22,767 nucleotides of DNA from JAGPFW01 sp964535155 (lineage in GTDB: Bacteria; Patescibacteriota; WWE3; UBA101185; UBA10185), in assembly GCA_964535155.1 (NCBI GenBank), contig CAZHSR010000011.1:1-22767 (forward strand), in the 5' to 3' direction. Each line of letters opens with the position of its first letter. The first letter of the stretch is position 1. Below the pieces are notes generated by a model that worked only from the letters and a program-made list of their open reading frames with translations, had not been told where the DNA came from and ran no database searches. Positions 14,714-21,752 of the stretch are shown here, piece after piece. A program made the position numbers and the translations under genes.

Positions 14714-16507
14714 TTATTGAATTTCTGCCTGTTTATCTTTTATATAGTTTCGCCATTCTTCCAGAAGCTCAATAAAGGAAGAAAAAGGAGTATCTACAAG
14801 GGTTGAAAAGAAAACGCTTACAAAGTTAAACTCTTTCCATTTGGAAGAAAGCCACGAACCGATTTTAGCTAAAGGGATAGAAAAGAAATCTAAAATAAAT
14901 TCTAAAACGCTTCCTTTTTCTTTAATAGTAATTTCTTTAGACTTTTGGCGAATTGCCATGGCTGCAAAGACTATAACAGCAACATTAGCAGTGTTTATAT
15001 ACAAAGAAGTTAAAGGAGTCCCGGCAATTTTAAATATCCAATAAATAAAATATAAAGAACCAAATCCTCCTGCAAGATAAACAAGTGTGAAAATTAGATT
15101 CATTAGTTTTCTAACCTTTTTATTGAGCTTAATAATATGTGGGTCTCTATTGTCCTTATAATGCGAAACCTTTATAACTTCTTCTAATAGGGCTTCCAAA
15201 TTATCTTTAGCAGGAGGCCTAATTATGCTTACCAAAAAGAACATTAAGGCCGTAGGAATAGCAATGTCTGCAATTAGCGCCAAAATTGAGAATTTTCCAT
15301 AAAAGAATTTTGCCACAGGGTACTCAAATATAAATAAACTTGCTGCTCCAGCTACAAAAATAGAGAGTGTGGAATAAATGGCGCTTCTAAATAATCGCTT
15401 CTTTAAAGTCTCTAATCGCTTTTTATAAGCTTGTTCTACAGAGGCTTTAAAAGTTTCCTTGCTTTGAATCCTTTTTTCTATGCCATTTTTATCTTTTTCT
15501 AACTCTTTCATGACATCCGAAGTTATTGTGTATGCAGCGTCATATTTTTCACATAATTTTTGAAACTCGCCTCGTTTTGGATGTTCCAAATCCGAATTAG
15601 TTTGTGCCCAAATCTCTTCTATTTTTGCAGAAAATTCTTTTGTAAATTCTAGGTCGTTTTGAGCAAATTGAGGATAGCGCTTTTTTAGAACATTGTAAGC
15701 AATAATTGGACTGTCTAAATTGAACAAGGCTCTATGTACGGCTATATAAACTTGAATAAATTTTGTTTCATCATCAAGTTGATTCTCTGGAATAAGTTTT
15801 AAATTTTCATAAACGCTTTCTGTCATGAAATCTATCAGAATGTTTTCTCTAAAGGAATAATCCAAAGTCTCATCAATTTCACAGGCTGCAATTTCCAAAA
15901 GCCAGTTATAAAATTGCACTTTTGTCTTTATAGCTAAAGCATTTTCCTTAATATAAGGGCTATTTTTTAGAATATAAACATATTTGGTTAAAATTGCTTC
16001 TACTTCTGGGATTTTTGCCTCAGGAATTTTCCCGTTTTCAAAATATCCTGTTCTAATAATCTCTAGAGTCATTGGTCCCGCGATTTTTGAGGGCTCTATG
16101 TCAGGAAATATAGTAATCTCTGAAATTTCTGAAATTAATCGTCTTTTTAAAATTCTTTCTATAGAAGTTCTCCTAACAAGATTTTCTTCCTTCCAATCTA
16201 TAATTCTTCGTACCTTTTCATATAGTTTTGCAATCTTTGAAGCAATTTCGTCCACATAAATTGGGTTTATTGGGGCGTTATCCTCAAGTGAAAGCATTTG
16301 CTTGTATGTTTCCACATACCTTCTCATTGAAGGGTTTAAAATTGGGGTTATGGAAGGTTCTTTTTGCGCCTCGGTTGTAGGTAGGGGATTAGTGTCTATT
16401 TCTTTTTGTTCTGCACCTCCATGGATATTTGCCACTTCTTCAGTATCTCCTTGGTTAAGGCCTGAGGAATTATTATTGTTGTTATCCAAATAAATTACGC
16501 CTTGCAT
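14714..16507 (-). CDS. Large multi-pass membrane protein of unknown function
   Basis: A 597-aa protein. Residues 1-40 are low-complexity (Asn run, Gly/Glu/Pro). About 330 residues of charged, mostly helical soluble sequence follow (ILKRRLISEISEITIF and similar). Four membrane helices occupy ~375-515 (YSTLSIFVAGAASLFIF, FSILALIADIAIPTALMFFL, LIFTLVYLAGGFGSLYFIYW, NTANVAVIVFAAMAI). A short amphipathic C-terminus ends it. No enzymatic motif is seen. The start at 16507 is chosen over the longer frame to 16621 because a perfect TATAAT ends 7 nt upstream of it. The long cytoplasmic part before the membrane region suggests a scaffold or sensor role, but this is a guess. Confidence 0.7.
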   Translation of the reverse strand: MQGVIYLDNNNNNSSGLNQGDTEEVANIHGGAEQKEIDTNPLPTTEAQKEPSITPILNPSMRRYVETYKQMLSLEDNAPINPIYVDEIASKIAKLYEKVRRIIDWKEENLVRRTSIERILKRRLISEISEITIFPDIEPSKIAGPMTLEIIRTGYFENGKIPEAKIPEVEAILTKYVYILKNSPYIKENALAIKTKVQFYNWLLEIAACEIDETLDYSFRENILIDFMTESVYENLKLIPENQLDDETKFIQVYIAVHRALFNLDSPIIAYNVLKKRYPQFAQNDLEFTKEFSAKIEEIWAQTNSDLEHPKRGEFQKLCEKYDAAYTITSDVMKELEKDKNGIEKRIQSKETFKASVEQAYKKRLETLKKRLFRSAIYSTLSIFVAGAASLFIFEYPVAKFFYGKFSILALIADIAIPTALMFFLVSIIRPPAKDNLEALLEEVIKVSHYKDNRDPHIIKLNKKVRKLMNLIFTLVYLAGGFGSLYFIYWIFKIAGTPLTSLYINTANVAVIVFAAMAIRQKSKEITIKEKGSVLEFILDFFSIPLAKIGSWLSSKWKEFNFVSVFFSTLVDTPFSSFIELLEEWRNYIKDKQAEIQ

Positions 16508-16514
16508 CAGAAGT

Positions 16515-16520
16515 ATTATA
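16515..16520 (-). promoter_or_regulatory. -10 box of the 597-aa membrane protein gene
   Basis: Perfect TATAAT on the minus strand, 7 nt before ATG 16507. It lies in the 104-nt divergent region shared with the flavin reductase gene. Confidence 0.55.
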
Positions 16521-16599
16521 CTACAAAATCGGGGTTTTGTACCTATAGTATTGCCAACTGAGAACATTACCATGTTCTTAAAGCCTTTGAAAATTAGTG

Positions 16600-16605
16600 T
16601 AAAAT
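16600..16605 (+). promoter_or_regulatory. -10 box of the flavin reductase gene
   Basis: TAAAAT ending 6 nt before ATG 16612. An ATG at 16607 is out of frame and too close to the box. Confidence 0.45.
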
Positions 16606-16611
16606 TATGCA

Positions 16612-17289
16612 ATGCATACACATATAGTCAAAATCCTAAAACTTACACCCCTTACACCCGATGTTAAAAGCTTTGTAACGACAAAACCAAAAGATTTTTT
16701 GTTTACATCGGGACAAGCTACAAGCCTTTCCATAAATAAGCCAGAATTTATAAACCAAAAAAGACCCTTTACCTTTGCCTCTGCACCTAGTAACTCCAAT
16801 TTGGAGTTCATTATAAAAGCCTATTTTGACAGGATTAGCATGACCCAAGAAATTCATAAATTAGTTGTAGGCGATGAACTTGTGATCTCAAGTCCTTGGG
16901 GAGCCATTAGTTACAAGGGAAAAGGCGTATTTATTGCAGGAGGAGCAGGTGTTACTCCCTTTATTTCAATTTTTAGGGATTTAGCCGAAAAGGGAGAAAT
17001 GTCAGGAAATTCACTGATATTTTCTAACAAGACCTCTCAAGATGTGATTTTGGAAGAAGAATTGCGACAAATGTTTAATTCTGCACCAGATGCTTTGGAT
17101 TTGGTTTTAACACGGGAAGAAAAGTTGAGATATTCCTTTGGAAGAATAACCAAGGAGTATTTAGTGCAAAAGATTCAGGATTTCTCCCAGCACTTTTATA
17201 TTTGTGGTCCCAAAGCCTTTGTAGAGGACATAAGGGGTTATTTAAAGGATTTAGGCGCTTCTTCGGATGAGTTGGTGTTTGAAAGGTAA
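16612..17289 (+). CDS. Ferredoxin-NADP reductase-type flavoprotein
   Basis: A 225-aa oxidoreductase of the FNR superfamily. The N-terminal beta barrel binds the flavin through R51-P-F-T-F-A-S57. The NAD(P) domain begins GKGVFIAGGAGVTPFISIF (~residues 103-121) and ends with FYICGPKAFVEDI and the C-terminal LVFER. There is no fused [2Fe-2S] ferredoxin domain, so electrons must pass to a separate partner or to free flavin or small molecules. The partner is not in the window. It could be a flavin reductase or a dihydroorotate-dehydrogenase-like electron-transfer subunit, but the PyrK cysteines are missing. Confidence 0.83.
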   Translation: MHTHIVKILKLTPLTPDVKSFVTTKPKDFLFTSGQATSLSINKPEFINQKRPFTFASAPSNSNLEFIIKAYFDRISMTQEIHKLVVGDELVISSPWGAISYKGKGVFIAGGAGVTPFISIFRDLAEKGEMSGNSLIFSNKTSQDVILEEELRQMFNSAPDALDLVLTREEKLRYSFGRITKEYLVQKIQDFSQHFYICGPKAFVEDIRGYLKDLGASSDELVFER

Positions 17290-17326
17290 TATGTTACTCG
17301 TAAACTCCCTTTATTTTATAGTAATA

Positions 17327-18082
17327 CTAACTGAAAATTGTCCTATTTTTATAGCTAGAAAAAAGAATTTTTCCAAATAGATATACAGGAGAACCAAGAA
17401 GAAGTGTTATTAATGGTGATATTTTTGGATATAAGTTTTCATATAATACAGAAATTTCCTGTGGAATTGCTGAGTGAACAGTTAAAGCATTGTTTTTGCT
17501 TATAAGGTTTATGGAAACTACGAGTATGGTCAGAGTTGCAATGATTGCAAGAAGTATTAAGTCTGATTTTCTGTTTTTTCTCCTCAGAAGAAGTTGCAAA
17601 GGATACATCATAATTTTCCAAACTATGAGAGTGATCAATGCACAAAAACCCACAAAAATTGTAGCTGTAAAGAAGATAAATTCTAGATATTTAGCGTCAT
17701 TTTGTAAATTGAATTCTGGTATAAGTCCTTTAGGTATTACATTAAGGAGGAATGAACTAAGAAATAAGGTGAAAATCCCTGCAAAAGCAAAGTAAAACAT
17801 TTCATCCCTTGGGTCGCCTCTTTTTCTTATATATTGGGGGTCTTTTTGGAGATTTTTCCTTTTCTTTGACCTGTATATAAGACTTGCTAAGTATACAATA
17901 AAGGTTGTACTGATGATAAAAAGCACGAAATATTGCTCTTCTGAAGTTCCTCCTCTAAAGGCGATAAGCATCTTGGGGAGATATATTAACGCAACTAAGG
18001 AAGCGCTTATCTCTACGACCACTTCAATAATTGTCTGTAGGTTTACTTTTCTATATGGATGACTGTTGTTTATATCATTCAT
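17327..18082 (-). CDS. Six-helix membrane protein of unknown function
   Basis: A 251-aa protein with about six hydrophobic helices: near residues 15-40, 48-68, 92-115, 130-158, 172-194 and 215-240. Basic loops (YRSKKRKNLQKDPQ, LLRRKNRKSD) suggest cytoplasmic sides. No transporter signature is recognised. It starts 15 nt after the 3' end of tRNA-Pro on the same strand with no terminator between them, so it may be expressed by read-through from the tRNA promoter. A weak TATCTA lies 8 nt upstream of the start. Confidence 0.65.
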   Translation of the reverse strand: MNDINNSHPYRKVNLQTIIEVVVEISASLVALIYLPKMLIAFRGGTSEEQYFVLFIISTTFIVYLASLIYRSKKRKNLQKDPQYIRKRGDPRDEMFYFAFAGIFTLFLSSFLLNVIPKGLIPEFNLQNDAKYLEFIFFTATIFVGFCALITLIVWKIMMYPLQLLLRRKNRKSDLILLAIIATLTILVVSINLISKNNALTVHSAIPQEISVLYENLYPKISPLITLLLGSPVYLFGKILFSSYKNRTIFS

Positions 18083-18097
18083 TTATTATGTAGATAT

Positions 18098-18174
18098 TGG
18101 TCGGGGTGACAGGACTTGAACCTGCGACCCCTACTACCCCATAGTAGTGCTCTAGCCAACTGAGCTACACCCCG
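18098..18174 (-). tRNA. tRNA-Pro(GGG), CCA encoded
   Basis: A 77-nt canonical cloverleaf. The acceptor is CGGGGTG/CACCCCG, the D stem GCTC/GAGC with GG in the loop (AGTTGGCTA), and the anticodon stem CTACT/AGTAG with loop ATGGGGT (anticodon GGG at 18140-18138). The T arm is GCAGG-TTCAAGT-CCTGT. The discriminator is A and CCA is encoded. The C1-G72 pair fits tRNA-Pro. It contrasts directly with the aberrant tRNA at 2210-2284. Confidence 0.96.
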
Positions 18175-18194
18175 CCAAAATTCTATCTTTGGTT

Positions 18195-18200
18195 ATTATA
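18195..18200 (-). promoter_or_regulatory. -10 box of tRNA-Pro
   Basis: TATAAT on the minus strand, 20 nt before the mature tRNA 5' end, leaving a short leader for RNase P. No clear -35. Confidence 0.5.
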
Positions 18201-18261
18201 ACAAAAAAATTCAGAATAGATTCTTTTGTTTTAACAATGAGCTTTATATCCCGCATCATTT

Positions 18262-18290
18262 TTGACATCTTCGGTAAAGGTTCGTATATT
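18262..18290 (+). promoter_or_regulatory. Near-consensus promoter of the nuclease gene
   Basis: TTGACA (18262-18267), a 17-nt spacer and TATATT (18285-18290), then 7 nt to ATG 18298. It shows that an upstream in-frame TTG, which is the start of the -35 box, is not the start codon. Confidence 0.8.
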
Positions 18291-18297
18291 TATATCT

Positions 18298-19233
18298 ATG
18301 CCTACCATAAAGTCTGTAAATTGTATTAAGTGTCAAAAGCCTTTTTCCGTTACTTTAAAAAGGTACAATGAATCTTTAAAAAACAATTGGAATTTTTACT
18401 GTAGTCCCAGTTGTTTGAAAGAATTTCGCAAAACAGGAAGAGTTTTGACATGTGATAATCCCAATTGTTCCAAGAAGTTTTATCGTGCATCTTTTGAAAT
18501 TAATCCCTCCAGAAATTTTTGCTCCCCTAATTGTGTGTTTAGAGTAAATAATCCAATTAGCAAGGAATCCAAAAGAAAATTGAAACTGTCTCTCAAGGAA
18601 CCTAAATTTACCAAAGAATGTGTCGCAGAAGGGTGTTCAAATAAAATTGACTTTGCTAGAAAATACTGTTCGAATAGTTGTCAGAAAAAGGCAGAAAAAA
18701 TGCCTTTGGAATATTATCAAACTAAGTGTTTAAAAGAACTGCATTCTTTCCATAAATTGCATGGACGGATCCCTTTGAAAAAAGAAGTTCCTAGGCTTTG
18801 TTCTGCAACTAGAAGAGCCTTCGGCTCTTGGAACAAAGCCATCCAAATTGCCGGATATGAGCCAAATCCCGTACTATTTGCCCACAAAAACATTGCGCTG
18901 GATGGACACATTTGTGATTCCTTTTCCGAAATGATTATTGATAATTTTCTCTTTAGTTGTGCTATTTCTCATGAAATTAATGTTCCCTATCCTGGTAACC
19001 CTAAATTAACTGCAGATTTTGTTGTTGGAAAGTTTTGGATAGAATTCTTTGGCCTTGCAGGAGTTGTGGGGGATTATGATTTCCATATGCACCAAAAATT
19101 TCAGATAGCTCGTGAACACAACCTTTCTCTTGTTGCGGTTTATCCGAATAATCTTGTACCTAAGTTCCATTTGGAGGATGCTTTAGAGCCAGTATTATGT
19201 GAATATGGCAAATCCTTTTGTTTTTTGGAATAG
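18298..19233 (+). CDS. Zinc-finger / HEAR / PD-(D/E)XK-type endonuclease
   Basis: A 311-aa protein. Three short zinc-binding units come first: C9/C12 with C35/C39, C52/C57 with C75/C79, and C108/C113 with C124/C128. Residues ~140-178 match the homing-endonuclease-associated repeat pattern (LKELHSFHKLHGRIP, ending TRRAFGSWNKAIQIAGYEP). The C-terminal part looks like a PD-(D/E)XK/Vsr-type nuclease: E211 (SFSEMIIDNFL), D240 (LTADFVVG), E249 (FWIEFFG) and K267 (HMHQKFQIAREH). This is likely a stand-alone, selfish-type or defence-related DNA endonuclease. No intron or intein is seen nearby. It lies between tRNA-Pro and a tRNA-like fragment. The start is fixed by its strong leaderless promoter. Confidence 0.72.
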   Translation: MPTIKSVNCIKCQKPFSVTLKRYNESLKNNWNFYCSPSCLKEFRKTGRVLTCDNPNCSKKFYRASFEINPSRNFCSPNCVFRVNNPISKESKRKLKLSLKEPKFTKECVAEGCSNKIDFARKYCSNSCQKKAEKMPLEYYQTKCLKELHSFHKLHGRIPLKKEVPRLCSATRRAFGSWNKAIQIAGYEPNPVLFAHKNIALDGHICDSFSEMIIDNFLFSCAISHEINVPYPGNPKLTADFVVGKFWIEFFGLAGVVGDYDFHMHQKFQIAREHNLSLVAVYPNNLVPKFHLEDALEPVLCEYGKSFCFLE

Positions 19234-19240
19234 CCTTGTA

Positions 19241-19259
19241 TTTAGCCCACTGAATTACA
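19241..19259 (-). other. tRNA D-arm-like fragment
   Basis: On the minus strand TGTAATTCAGTGGGCTAAA matches 15 of 19 positions of the D-arm region of tRNA-Pro (complement of 18151-18169), in the same orientation, directly after the nuclease gene. No anticodon or T arm follows, so it is at most a decayed piece; a chance match is possible. Confidence 0.3.
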
Positions 19260-19295
19260 GCCCTCTGTTTACTCTCGTATCTTTAGGTTTATTAC

Positions 19296-20618
19296 TTATA
19301 CTACAGAAGAGACTGATGTCTCAGGAAGATTTGGGAGTTCTTCTGGTTTTGCGGGTTCTGGCAAATCAGGTAGTTTAGGAGATGAGTTTGGCTCAGGCAA
19401 ATCGGGTAGCTCCTCCGTTTTGGTTGGTTCAGGTAAATCTGGCAACTCTTCCGAAGTTGCTGGGGCGGGTAGGTCTGGCAATTCCGTTGGAGCTTCAGGA
19501 GCGGTAATCTCTTCGGTGGGGAGAAGGGGCTCACTTTGAGTAGGCGTTGTATCATTTCCGCCGTCTCCAGAAACAGCTAATTCACCTTGTCTACTTTTTA
19601 AGTCGTCATAAAATTCCAGTATCAAAAGGCTTGTAAAGAGTCCAAACAAAGGCATTATTAGCTGTCCCATTGCGTACATAAAGAAAAATAAAGGTACTAT
19701 TAAAACCAACATTATGATTGCAAATAAGAGCCCTCTCCCATAAAGTGCCAATTTATAGCCTTTTACTAAAGCTCGGCTCTTTTTAAGTGCTTCAAAAACC
19801 CCTGTGTTTTCATTTAACAAAATGTAAGGAGCAAACATGAAGCAGATAGTTAAGATTACTCCAGGGATGATGAGTAAAATATATCCTAAACCGATTGCGA
19901 TGCTTGAAATAAGAGTTAACGCAAAAAACTTTGGAGCTTTCTTGAGCGATTCTGTCAAAAGTGCTTTCATGGGAACAAAGTCTTTATTGTGCATTTTTAC
20001 CGCGATTAGTGTAAATAGGGTGCTATAAAAAGCCATTGCCATGAAAGCCACAAGTGCAAATAATGCCATCATTGCTAAAGAAGGTCCTAGTTTTACTTGG
20101 GGCATCTCGGTTACATAAGGTTCTCCTAATTCATTCATTGGGTTAGGTGATAAGAGCCCTTGAGCATCTGGGTTGTTATATAAATCTGCAATCTCTTCTG
20201 GATTCCAATCTGATTCAGAAGGAATGGTCGCCTCTGGAATTTCATTTTCCATTTCTTCCATTTGTTGAATAAAATCTGAAGGGTCGTAAGGTTCTCCATC
20301 TGGTGTTAGCAAAGGAGTTTCTTGAGTTTCAGGGGACGCTGTTGGTTCTGCTTCAACAACCTGCTCTTCAATGGTTGGGTCCCCAACAATTTCTCCAAAA
20401 CCCTGTCTTGTAATTGATTCTGCACTTGGCATGTAACTTGGATTTAAAATTCCTCCCAAAAGGAGAGTCACTATCCCAACAGGAAGCATTATTACCATCA
20501 TCAACAGCATTCCAACAATGTAAGCCTTTATTCCATATCCCAAGGAAGTGTTGTCAAACAATTTTCCAAAAGCGTTTTTAATACCTGTTTTTAGTGAAAT
20601 CAATTTAGTTTTTTGCAT
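19296..20618 (-). CDS. Multi-pass membrane protein with repeat tail
   Basis: A 440-aa protein. There is an N-terminal helix (~30-55), a long acidic Pro/Glu/Ser-rich loop (~60-170), then several helices at ~178-340. Within these, YILLIIPGVILTICFMFAPY and NTGVFEALKKSRALVKGY resemble the membrane domain found in glycerophosphodiester-phosphodiesterase-associated and UPF0259-like proteins. The C-terminal ~65 residues are five 12-aa repeats (ELPDLPEP core). The function is unknown; the tail is likely extended and may bind partners. ATG 20618 has TAAACT ending 6 nt upstream and a perfect TTGACA at 18 nt. Confidence 0.72.
   Translation of the reverse strand: MQKTKLISLKTGIKNAFGKLFDNTSLGYGIKAYIVGMLLMMVIMLPVGIVTLLLGGILNPSYMPSAESITRQGFGEIVGDPTIEEQVVEAEPTASPETQETPLLTPDGEPYDPSDFIQQMEEMENEIPEATIPSESDWNPEEIADLYNNPDAQGLLSPNPMNELGEPYVTEMPQVKLGPSLAMMALFALVAFMAMAFYSTLFTLIAVKMHNKDFVPMKALLTESLKKAPKFFALTLISSIAIGLGYILLIIPGVILTICFMFAPYILLNENTGVFEALKKSRALVKGYKLALYGRGLLFAIIMLVLIVPLFFFMYAMGQLIMPLFGLFTSLLILEFYDDLKSRQGELAVSGDGGNDTTPTQSEPLLPTEEITAPEAPTELPDLPAPATSEELPDLPEPTKTEELPDLPEPNSSPKLPDLPEPAKPEELPNLPETSVSSVV
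19305..19484 (-). repeat. Five tandem 36-nt coding repeats
   Basis: Five in-frame units of 12 residues: ELPDLPAPATSE, ELPDLPEPTKTE, ELPDLPEPNSSP, KLPDLPEPAKPE, ELPNLPETSVSS. The (E/K)LP(D/N)LP core is constant, while the last four residues vary. Confidence 0.85.
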
Positions 20619-20624
20619 AAGTTT

Positions 20625-20654
20625 AGTTTAGCCTTTAATTGCAAGAGATGTCAA
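20625..20654 (-). promoter_or_regulatory. Promoter of the repeat-tail membrane protein
   Basis: TTGACA (complement of 20649-20654), an 18-nt spacer, TAAACT (complement of 20625-20630), then 6 nt to ATG 20618. The -35 box overlaps the 5 bp just past the end of the upstream methyltransferase gene. Confidence 0.6.
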
Positions 20655-20658
20655 AAAT

Positions 20659-21300
20659 TTACTCATTTTTTAGCCGAAAAGTTAAAAAGAACATAGGCCT
20701 ATCCTTGCCAAAGCTTAGCTTTTTGCTCCAAGTGGTCTCAAATTCTCGCAATTTCTCAAAGGATAATCCTTCAAAGTGAGTCCATAAAAATCCCAAGTTT
20801 TCATAGTTTGGAATTAGCACTTCCTTTAAATATTTTTCATCCAGTTTTTCCAAATCTAGTCTTTCAGTTTCTGTGGGCTCAGATTTTTCCGTATATCCAA
20901 AGAGTAACTTTAGCTTTCCTTCAGGCTTTAAGAGCCGCTTAATCTCTTCCAGTACAACAGGATTACAATTTGCCATGTAATTTAGCAAACTTCCCCATGG
21001 AAGAAGCACATGCACAATATCTGCTGTCCCCTCCAGCTCTTTTGGCAAATTTTCAGCAGACCCTACAACAAAGAGCACATTATTTAGCTTCTTCCTTATT
21101 GCATCTCGAGAATACTTTTGTAACTGCTTTTCTACCGGGTCAATTCCAACAAAAAAAGTCTCATCGTTTTTTAAAGCATTTTTATAAACAAACCGCCCAT
21201 CACCTGTTCCTAAATCTATTTCTAAAGGAAAATTCCTAACAAGAGGTTTAAACTCTTCCAAAGATATTTCTTTTGATTTTTTTCCTAAAACTGCCTTCAT
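20659..21300 (-). CDS. NpmA/KamB-like 16S rRNA (adenine-1408-N1) methyltransferase
   Basis: A 213-aa SAM-dependent methyltransferase. The sequence follows the NpmA/KamB aminoglycoside-resistance family from end to end: IDLGTGDGRFVYK (SAM loop, residues 28-40), FFVGIDPVEKQL (~49-60), NNVLFVVGSAENLP, HVLLPWGSLLNY (W102) and ETTWSKKLSFGKDRPMFFL (W191). In NpmA two Trp residues (W107, W197) hold the flipped A1408, and both have counterparts here. Basic residues after the second Trp (K193, K194, K199, R201) match the rRNA-contact positions. Methylation of A1408 blocks kanamycin/apramycin-type aminoglycosides. Whether this copy serves resistance or housekeeping is unknown. TTTAAT ends 6 nt before the ATG. 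Confidence 0.85.
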   Translation of the reverse strand: MKAVLGKKSKEISLEEFKPLVRNFPLEIDLGTGDGRFVYKNALKNDETFFVGIDPVEKQLQKYSRDAIRKKLNNVLFVVGSAENLPKELEGTADIVHVLLPWGSLLNYMANCNPVVLEEIKRLLKPEGKLKLLFGYTEKSEPTETERLDLEKLDEKYLKEVLIPNYENLGFLWTHFEGLSFEKLREFETTWSKKLSFGKDRPMFFLTFRLKNE

Positions 21301-21386
21301 ATTTTCATTAAAAATTAAAACTTATTGCAAGTATACCCATTTCTCCTATACACTTCACATTGTTAATAAATTTTGAAAGGAAAAAT

Positions 21387-21752
21387 ATGGCAAACATGGA
21401 AATGATTCAAAAAAGATTAGGAATGATTGAAGAGCTACAGGAAGAATTGCGAAAGTTGCGACAGGATGCAAACGAAATGCTTGAGCAAGACCCTGAATAT
21501 GCTCGTGTAAAGGAAGAGACTGACTTAGTAAAGGCGCAAGTTAAGGAAAAGAAAGAGCAAGCAATTGAGGGAAGTGCTTATAATGAGACGCAACAGAAGA
21601 TGAAGGAGATTCGCGGAGATATAAAGGATCAGCAAGAGGCTTTGTCGCAAGAGTTAATTGAGCTGTACAAGGACGAAGGGGTGACAATGGTGGAAACTCC
21701 AAGTGGGGATGTAAAAAAATTGAAGTTTAACGTAAAGCTTATTGATGCCTAG
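21387..21752 (+). CDS. Small coiled-coil protein
   Basis: A 121-aa protein that is almost wholly charged helix with heptad-like spacing (IEELQEELRKLRQDANEMLEQ and following), ending in a short beta-like tail (SGDVKKLKFNVKLIDA). ATG 21387 is preceded by AAAGGA with a 5-nt gap, one of the few plausible Shine-Dalgarno sites in the window, so the TTG at 21360 is not used. It resembles short coiled-coil proteins of CPR genomes, but no function is known. Its stop TAG overlaps the stop of the convergent gene within the palindrome CTAG (21749-21752). Confidence 0.68.
   Translation: MANMEMIQKRLGMIEELQEELRKLRQDANEMLEQDPEYARVKEETDLVKAQVKEKKEQAIEGSAYNETQQKMKEIRGDIKDQQEALSQELIELYKDEGVTMVETPSGDVKKLKFNVKLIDA

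Noticed and set aside
16508..16621. Longer start for the 597-aa membrane protein
   Set aside because: The extension covers its own TATAAT and the promoter of the divergent flavin reductase gene.
17290..17326. Terminator between convergent genes
   Set aside because: No stable hairpin followed by a T-run is seen on either strand here, nor at 19234-19295.
18262..18297. TTG start giving 12 extra residues to the nuclease
   Set aside because: The TTG is the first three bases of a perfect -35 TTGACA with a proper -10 downstream, so it is not in the transcript.
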